Positions 56,985 through 64,000 of a stretch of 64,000 nucleotides of DNA are shown here, in pieces. The notes below the pieces were generated by a model. That model searched no databases. It worked only from the letters and a program-made list of their open reading frames with translations, and was not told the origin of the DNA. Source of the DNA: Tetrapyrgos nigripes (lineage: Eukaryota; Basidiomycota; Agaricomycetes; Agaricales; Campanellaceae); assembly GCA_013368315.1 (NCBI GenBank), contig JAACJM010000018.1, positions 806,001-870,000 of the forward strand, in the 5' to 3' direction. The first letter of the stretch is position 1, and each line of letters opens with the position of its first letter. Position numbers and translations under genes: made by a program.

Positions 56985-59900
56985 TCATTCCTTATTGTTA
57001 TAACATCCTGTCCAATTCTCTCCATATACACAATCCTTGAAGGAAAGTTTTATGGAGCCTTTGTCAGACAGGATCGTGACGGTGCGAGGTGTATATAGGG
57101 GGAAGCGGTGTTCAGGTCTGACCCAAATGATCCCATGTTCAACTCCAGGAAATTGGATCCAGCCTTCACTGTCAAGGTACCAGAAAGAGGCTGAAAAGAA
57201 TAATTAGTATTGCTTTTTTTGTCACATGGTATCTGAAATACTTACAGTGATTAACATATGGGAATTGAGTTACTTCGGAAGCACTATTCATACATGGCTC
57301 ATGACTGATCTCAGGTTGAGTCAGAGTTGTTGCATCCCAGATTCGAACTGTGTGATCATCAGAGCCAGAGGCAATTCTGGTTCCATCAGGTGAATATGCC
57401 ACTGAATTGACCCAGTCTGCATGTCCCAGCAAAGGCTGTCCAATGGTATTTCCAGTGTTTGCATTCCAGATCCTTACTGTCCTATCACCTGAGCCAGATA
57501 CAATTCTGGCTCCATCAGGTGAAAATGCAACTGAACTGACCCAATCTGTATGTCCCAGCAAAGGCTGTCCAATGACATTTCCAGTGTTTGCATCCCAGAT
57601 CCTTACTGTATTATCATATGAGCCAGACACAATTCTGGTTCCATCAGGTGAAAATGCAACTGAATTGACCGGATTTGGGTGTCCCAGCAAAGGCTGTCCA
57701 ATGTCATTCCCAGTGCTTGCATCCCAGATCCTTACTGTCTCATCATATGAGCCAGACACAATTCTGGTTCCATCAGGTGAAAATGCAACTGATGTGACCC
57801 ATTTTGTGTGTCCCAGCAAAGGCTGTCCAATGGCATTTCCAGTGTGTGCATCCCAGATCCTTACTGTCTTATCATATGAGCCAGACACAATTCTGGTTCC
57901 ATCAGGTGAAAATGAAACTGATGTGACCCAATTTGTGTGTCCCAGCAAAGGCTGTCCAATGGCATTTCCAGTGTTTGCCTCCCAGATCCTCACTGTCGCA
58001 TCATATGAGCCAGACACAATTCTGGTTCCATCAGGTGAAAATGCAACTGAATTGACCTCATCTGTATGTCCCAGCAAAGGCTGTCCAATGGCATTTCCAG
58101 TGCTTGTATCCCAGATCCTTATTGTCTCATCATCTGAGCCAGAAATAATCCTAGCTCCATCAGGAGAAAATGCTACACAGTAAACTTCTTCTTGATGACC
58201 CTGTCCAGGCTCATGAATGACAGACTGAACACATGAATCCCAGATTCTCACTGTCTGATCCTCTGAGCCTGAAATGATTTTGGATCCATCAGGAGAGAAC
58301 ACCACTGAATTGATATCATCCAGGTGTCCTTGATAAGGCTGGCCAATATCTGCTCCAGTGTTTGCATCCCAGAGACTCACTGTTGTCCATGATGCAGAGA
58401 CAATTCTGGTCCCATCAGGAGAGAAATTTAATCGATGGCCTACATCTTTGATTTGCCAAAGTACATCTCCATTTATTGCATCAAACATGGTTACATCACC
58501 TGAGGCAGCAGCAATTCTAGCTCCATCAGGAGAAAATGATACTGAGCTAACCTCGTCATCCAATCTGAAAGGCATTCCAATGGTGTCTCCAGTCAAGATG
58601 TCCCAAATCCTTATTGTTTTGTCATGTGAGCCAGATACAAGCCTAGTCCCATTAGGAGAAAATGCTACCGAGTAAATGGTACCTTCATGTCCCTGAAAAG
58701 GCTGCCCAATTGCCTCTCCAGAAACTGCATCCCAGATTCTCACAGTTTCATCCATTGAGCCAGAGGCAATTCTGGACCCATCAGATGAAATTGCCACAGA
58801 CATGACCCAATCTCTATCCCCTTGAAAACGGTGACAGACAATATTTCTAGTGTTCATGTCCCAGATTCTTATTGTTCCATCAGATGAGCTAGATACCATT
58901 CTTGTACCATCAGGATAAAAGGACATTGATTCAACCCAGTCTTGATGTCCAACAAAAGGCTCCCCAATTTGCTCCCCATTATTTATATTCCACATGATGA
59001 TCCCCCCATTTTTCAGCCCAGTCACAACTCTTTCGCCATCTGGAGAAATGCTCATGCATAAAACTTCTGAAGGTGTCTGCCAATAACCAATGGAAGGGTT
59101 TGATAGCAGTGTACTTGATACTTTGACTACTTTGTCCAGCCTTTGGCCTAGAGCTGGATAAAATGGTATGATGCTGAGATACATATGTGGAGTCATATTT
59201 TTAACAGCACTTAAGCCAAATATGTTTGCCATGTCCTTCATTTCTTGTACAGTTTTCTGTATTGCTCCAATCAATTTATTGGCTTGGCAGATCTGTTTGG
59301 GGTGTATAAATAGACAATTTCATCAGATATTATATCTTAACATACCTTTGACATCAAGCCAAGAATTCTAATACATTCCCCAATTCTCTTCAAAAGATTC
59401 ATGGCCTCAATCCAGAAAAGAGCTTTGAGCTGGAAAAATGTCTCCATTGCTTCTCCTAGGGTTGTATCCAGCTTGGTTCTTTCAACATGATAAGCCCAAA
59501 AGATACATGAATATTGGAGGGCTCCACTTAAATTTTCGGCTATCTTGGTTTGGATGTCTGGTACATTATCATCACTCAAAAATGATGAAGGCAGGTTGCA
59601 GATGTTAAATTTGAGTTGGTAATGCATTAAATTCAGACAATGTTTTGCAAGGAGACTGTGATGACTGATTGAATTGCAGTACAGATTCTTTGCCCTTGTC
59701 TCTGAAATCATGTAGTCTGCAAATGATGCATGAAATGTGTAGATAGCTTGATCAGACTGATTGATATATAAAACAGATTGCAAGTCCATGATTGTAGCTT
59801 GAACATCCTCCAAATCCAACTCCAGTAGCTCTGAAAGGATTTGACATGATACAGCTCTCCCAGTTATGATTGAGGTGTGTAAAACTTTCAAACTCTGCTG

Positions 59901-61571
59901 CTGTTCTCCAGAAGATAGCTTTGACAGTGAAAGTGCTTCATTCAGGATTTGGGAATACAGGTCATCCAAGCTTTCAGTTTGATGTTTGTCTGGAGTACGT
60001 TTCAGGTCAAGGACCTTCTTCAATCGGGATTGGGCTCGTTGTCTACCTCCTGTCAAGTACTTGACAATTGTAGCTGCATAAATAAATAATACACCTGAGC
60101 TTTCAACAAGTCTATTCACATTGTCCTTGGAGACAGACATTCCACTAAGGCCCTTCTGAAGGAAAATAGATATATCATCTCTTACAACACTTTTCTGTAC
60201 ATTGTGCAAATAGAAATGCTGCAAGGTCTGCTTTTCCTGCTGCATCATATCAAAATCAAAATACTCCTTGATATGCTGCTCTGGGCGGCTAGTCAGAAAG
60301 AATTTTAGGCCTGGAATTTGGAGATTTCTGATAGCTGGAATGAGGTGTTTCAGCAATAAGGAAATGTTCTCGCATTCATCCAAGGCATCAATTACTACCA
60401 CTGGAGAATAAGGTGAGGAAGCTCCTTCCCATGGTTTGGTAAGAACTTCTTTGACTTGGATATCTGGGTCTTTGATAGCAATATCTGGATCTGTGTTGAG
60501 GGCCTTCTGAATGCCTTCTGCATAATTTCTTGAATACCGAGCCATTTGATATCCCAGCGTTGGAATAACATTGTGATACTCCTTGCACTCCTGAATCTGA
60601 CGAGAGCAGAAAAATGCTCCAGCCAGCAATCCTTTCTTCTCTAGCATCACACATACAGACTTCGCAATGGTACTTTTTCCTGTACCCGCCATACCACACA
60701 TCCAGTAGCCTACTAGAGCATCTGGTGAGGTATCCTGAGCCCAGCTTATGATACTTTGCAGTATTTCTGTTCGAGTGCCCTCAATACAAACATTTCTTGT
60801 GCCAACATCATGAAATGCCTTTTTGGCTGGATTTAACTTGTCAAGAACTTTCAATAGTTCTGGCTCAGATTCATCTATTTGACAGGGTAGGTAAGCAATA
60901 TTATATTGACATTGCAAATGATACTTACTGTAATAGTTATTAACAGTGTGTGAAATGTTTCCACCTGCAGTGTTGAATGTTGCACCATCCATCTGAAAAT
61001 TTGATGCGTTGGGGAACATATGAACAGATTGTTGATGACTAAATGTGAAGTCTACTCCAATATTAGTAGTATATTAATCGTAAAGATGTCAGAAATTACC
61101 TTGCTTGATCAAAGGCAGCTCTGTTGTGTTCTCGAGCCTGATAGTTGCTTTCAGATTTTGAGCCTGACTGAGTAACCTTTCTGATGCAATACTCTCTCCA
61201 GGATAAGATTGCCCTTGAATAATAGGAATCTTGCTACCCTGATACCGATAAAGTGATGCAGACTGATAGATTTGAGTACTCTCAGTTTGCGTGATCTTTG
61301 ATTTCAGAGTTCGTTTGAAACCTCTTGGAGGTTGAGGAATTTTCGAAGTTGGATGACCCCTTTGCTTTGGCTCCCGGGTCAAGAATTTGAGTGCGCCTCG
61401 TGTAGATCGTTGTGATTGCATAGGATGAACATTTGTTCTTTTTGACTGAATCACTTTTTCTGTCCCACTGTTTCTTCCAGAATTTGCAGGTATCTTTCTG
61501 GTTCCTCCTCGAGCTTGGCTAAGCTTGCTATGAGGAGGTACATTACCACGGTTCCCACCGCGTTGAGACAT
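56985..61571 (-). CDS. NLR3: intact NACHT-WD40 STAND receptor
   Basis: Five exons on the minus strand: 61571-61100, 61051-60929, 60874-59346, 59292-57246, 57190-56985; 1459 codons in frame including the stop. Residues ~1-157 are basic, Gln/Arg/Gly-rich and probably disordered. Next is MFPNASNFQMDGATFN, a short motif common at the N terminus of basidiomycete NLRs. NACHT has Walker A GMAGTGKST (~259-267) and Walker B VVVIDALDE (~359). A helical linker is followed by 14 WD40 repeats (~785-1375), of which the later ones are nearly identical (VSGSYDxTVRIWDAxTGN). The tail ends SFKDCVYGENWTGC, a conserved end of fungal NLRs of this class. The expected role is an oligomerising signal-transducing ATPase in incompatibility or defence. 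The ligand and effector are unknown; no effector domain was recognised in the N terminus. Confidence 0.9.
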
Positions 61572-61744
61572 TGGTATGGAAACCTTTCAGACCTGCGAAT
61601 CATTAGCAAAACTAAAACAACCGCAAGATTCATAAACACTCGATATTTGAGATGACGTACTGGTATCGGGATTTCGTGGGCCTACTCTTTTGTGTCTGCG
61701 TAGGATGAAAACTTTTGAGTCATTTTTTACTAACTATAGCAGGA

Positions 61745-62095
61745 CACTGTACTTACCTGATGAAAGCGCAAGAAGACCGGAGAAAAGTGTCCCGTTCACG
61801 TGAAGCTGCTCTGATTGGTTTGCTTTTGCCTCGTGTCGCGCAATGATAAGGTTTGACACCTACCTGGCGAAAGCGCAAGAATAAGACCGAAGAAAGTGTC
61901 GACTGCACGTGAGGTTGCTTTGATTGGTCTGCGCGAGATGAAAACTTTTGCCTCGTGTCACGAAATGATAAGGTTTGATACCTACCTGACGAAAGCGCAA
62001 GAAGAAGACCGAAGGAAAGTGTCGAGTTCACGTGAGGTTGCTTTGATGTGTCTGCGCGAGATGGAAACTTTTGCCTTGTGTCATGGTAACTGAAG
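61745..62095 (-). promoter_or_regulatory. Three-copy CACGTG array upstream of NLR3
   Basis: Three direct repeats of 110-125 bp with GAAAGCGCAAGAA, AAAGTGTC and CACGTGA. CACGTG sites are at 61797-61802, 61906-61911 and 62029-62034. The array lies about 175-525 bp upstream of the start codon at 61571. On the coding strand each module also has a CAGGTA(A/G)GT-like splice-donor sequence, so the repeats may include duplicated 5'-UTR exon ends. Confidence 0.6.
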
Positions 62096-62957
62096 GATAG
62101 CATCCACAGCATTTGACTTGAGGCAGTGAAGAACGAGAGCTTCAGAAGACCCGACGAAAAGTTCCGGGGGAGACATCTAAACACCTAGCGGATCGGATGA
62201 TACGGCGATCATCCGCCGAGGGAGACCTGGATTTTCAATGTCTACGAAGCAGCTCATCTCCCAACTTATTAGGGTGCAATAAAGTTTCGTCAGCTGGCTT
62301 GGATGGAATCCGCTCAATTCTGGCACAGCCTGGGCGACGAGGGGTCTAGAAGTGACGGGCTTTATTCTGGATATGACTGCATTTACGCTGCTCTAATCGC
62401 TTCTAAAATGCCTCACCCAGTATAATCTCGATATAGTTACAATACAACTAATCAGGGCGAAGGCTCTCTTCGAAGAACGACGTCAGTCATCAAAATTAGT
62501 GTGTCAGATTATGCACTTGTTCGTCCGACGGTCTAGCTGAAATTTGAATAGATTGGCCAGAGTTGTGGTTATATGAAAGGCCTATGCAGAAAGTGAAAGA
62601 GTTTTAGGGAGGATATATAACGAAAATCAGCGAGCATCAAGCAAGAACGCACCTTCCTTGCTGCTGAGACCGTTTGCAGCTCAATCTCCGCATAAAGCTT
62701 TGCAAATGGAGTCGCTCGGACCGGGCACAATGACGCGTTCTATTCAGATGTGTTTCAGCACATCTTGGTAGTTCGTGTATCATCATAAGGAGAGAACTGA
62801 AATCTGGTCTGGTGGAGCCCTTGTGAGCAGGAAATGGACATGGCTCTTGAGACGGTCGTGGTTGTACAAGTAGAAGAGAAACAAGCGGAAATTTCTGTTC
62901 AGCGCTCTACGTGATCCATCCTTTTCCTTGGCCTTCGTGAATGCATACTCGGATACA
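62096..62957. repeat. Distal spacer of unit 3
   Basis: Closely similar to 44951-45826. It includes CACCTAGCGGATCGGATGAT, which resembles the inside of the hAT-MITE end at 51152 and could be an old MITE remnant. No gene is supported. Confidence 0.75.
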
Positions 62958-62989
62958 CCGACATTTTCAAGGCTCTAGAGAAGTTGAAG

Positions 62990-63600
62990 TGTCTCCTCGA
63001 CATTGTCCACTACTCCATCTACATCCACCGCCAATACCGTCAAATGTCTGTTTGCCTATGCCTACATACGCAACTACACCCCAAGTGTGGTAGTGAAGAC
63101 AAATGAGTACCCGTCCGGTACCCGTCCAAATCTAGACCCAACCTCTACACAGCCACTCAACCAACCCTTCACAACGACCTCCCTCCGCTCAGCAATTCCT
63201 TTGCCTATCAACACAATCTAGGATGCACTGCTGTTATCTAGTACTTTTCGTTCTGGTTCCCCGACTCATGCCTCATGCACCAGTATATGTCTTTTGACGT
63301 CAACGTCTTCAAGGCCGTCAATTGCGACGAGAAGTTGGAAGGGCTATTCACTTACCCTACATGCTACCTCCCCCTACGCCTACAGCTATGGCATGTACTA
63401 AACCCCGTCCCAGGATATACACCTAAAGTATCTTTCAATACATTTTAAAAATCCCGTTGCGATTATACGGTGAGGATTAGGCGCTGGAAATCGATGTGAG
63501 TGTTCCTTCATTTGTTTCTGTTGTATTTTCGTTCCTTTATTCTCGTCACTTTTCTTACCTTTCTCTTCTAATGAGATATTATGCTAACGCTATGTCGTAG
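62990..63600 (+). pseudogene. UspA-like gene relic, N-terminal part (unit 4)
   Basis: A Thr/Ser-rich frame (STTPSTSTANTVKCLFAYAY) followed near 63410 by PGYTPKVSFNTF and an intron-like stretch to the acceptor at 63600. It mirrors the minus copies. The motif PKVSFNTF is what precedes the domain in fungal UspA proteins. Frames are broken. Confidence 0.45.
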
Positions 63601-63731
63601 GGTCTCCCTATGAGCCTCCTCTCTCAGCGAGTAAAGCATGAAAGGTTGGATTGGGCATTCGAGTCTTTCGTGCAGGATGGGGATGAATTGGCGGTGTTTA
63701 GCATTAAGGAAGACGTCCTGGGATTTCTTGG
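63601..63731 (+). pseudogene. UspA-like exon (unit 4)
   Basis: Acceptor TCGTAG before 63601 and donor GTACGT at 63732. It reads RLDWAFESFVQDGDELAVF, the best match to the family among the plus copies. The rest of the gene, if any, lies beyond the window. 63732-64000 is intron or repeat matching 52004-52290. Confidence 0.6.
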
Positions 63732-64000
63732 GTACGTTTGCCTGTCTTCTCCCCCCACTATTGTCTCCCGCTGTCTTTTGCTCGTTTCCTCCTCACTGCC
63801 TTCTGTCCTTCCTTTGTTGCACTCTATTATCCGTCCCCTTCCTTGTATTATCTTTCTTACCCTAGTTCCTTCGTTCTGTCTTCGTTACAGAAAACCTCCA
63901 CCAGCTCCCCTCTCCCTAGCCATACGCTCCCTCATCGCGCACCGTACATCCAATATAGACAAATCCGAATAATAGTTCGCAAATCCGCCTCTGAGTCAGG

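Noticed and set aside
57407..58183. 258-codon plus-strand open frame antisense to NLR3 (also 28605-29201 antisense to NLR1)
   Set aside because: It is the complement of the WD40 repeats. The periodic pattern (SGENATxLTxxVCPSKGCPM) arises from the repeated codons, not from a separate protein.

Overview
The window is fungal and most probably from a mushroom-forming basidiomycete (Agaricomycetes). Introns of about 48-66 bp with GT(A/G)NG donors interrupt the genes. The protein families are typical of that group: NACHT-WD40 STAND/NLR receptors, a HET-domain fragment, Plavaka (CACTA-like) transposase, Helitron-type PIF1 helicase, a chromodomain Ty3/gypsy element, hAT and Tc1/mariner elements, and fungal UspA-domain fragments. 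No rRNA gene, convincing tRNA gene or CRISPR array was seen. Introns were joined by eye from splice signals, reading frame and comparison between paralogs in the window.

The backbone is three tandem, diverged copies of one segment, all in the same orientation. Each unit carries a plus-strand UspA-like relic, then a minus-strand UspA-like relic, then a shared ~1.4 kb non-coding block (12430, 39944, 55247), then a minus-strand NACHT-WD40 gene with an upstream array of CACGTG-containing direct repeats, then a spacer. Unit 1 runs from before base 1 to ~34.7 kb (NLR1), unit 2 from ~35.1 to 45.8 kb (NLR2), and unit 3 from ~50.9 to 63 kb (NLR3). A fourth unit starts near 63 kb.

The three receptors are in different states. 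NLR3 (61571-56985, five exons, predicted 1458 aa) looks intact. NLR1 (34121-28006) keeps an open NACHT and 14 WD40 repeats, but a Tc1/mariner element sits in an N-terminal exon one base before a splice donor, and its last intron has a GC donor. NLR2 (44687-41672) is a pseudogene with a 5' deletion, a nonsense codon, a 2-bp frameshift and loss of its last WD40 repeats.

Insertions account for the size differences between units. Unit 1 holds a 7-kb gypsy chromovirus (2399-9389, CTAAG target duplication) with a same-family solo LTR nested inside it in the opposite orientation. It also holds a composite island (13.8-27.9 kb): a membrane-protein fragment, a HET pseudogene, an unrecognised multi-exon relic, and a Plavaka transposase split by a 5.3-kb Helitron-like insertion whose helicase is itself hit by a TA-flanked MITE. 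Between units 2 and 3 a near-intact hAT transposon (46400-50671, AATACCGA target duplication) is nested in another inverted-repeat element. A 596-bp hAT-type MITE (51152-51747) sits in unit 3.

Many lesions in the transposons and the HET relic are C:G to T:A changes, as expected from cytosine methylation or RIP-like mutation. The most biologically interesting content is the NLR array: probable self/non-self or immune receptors in a repeat-rich cluster, each preceded by the same E-box module.
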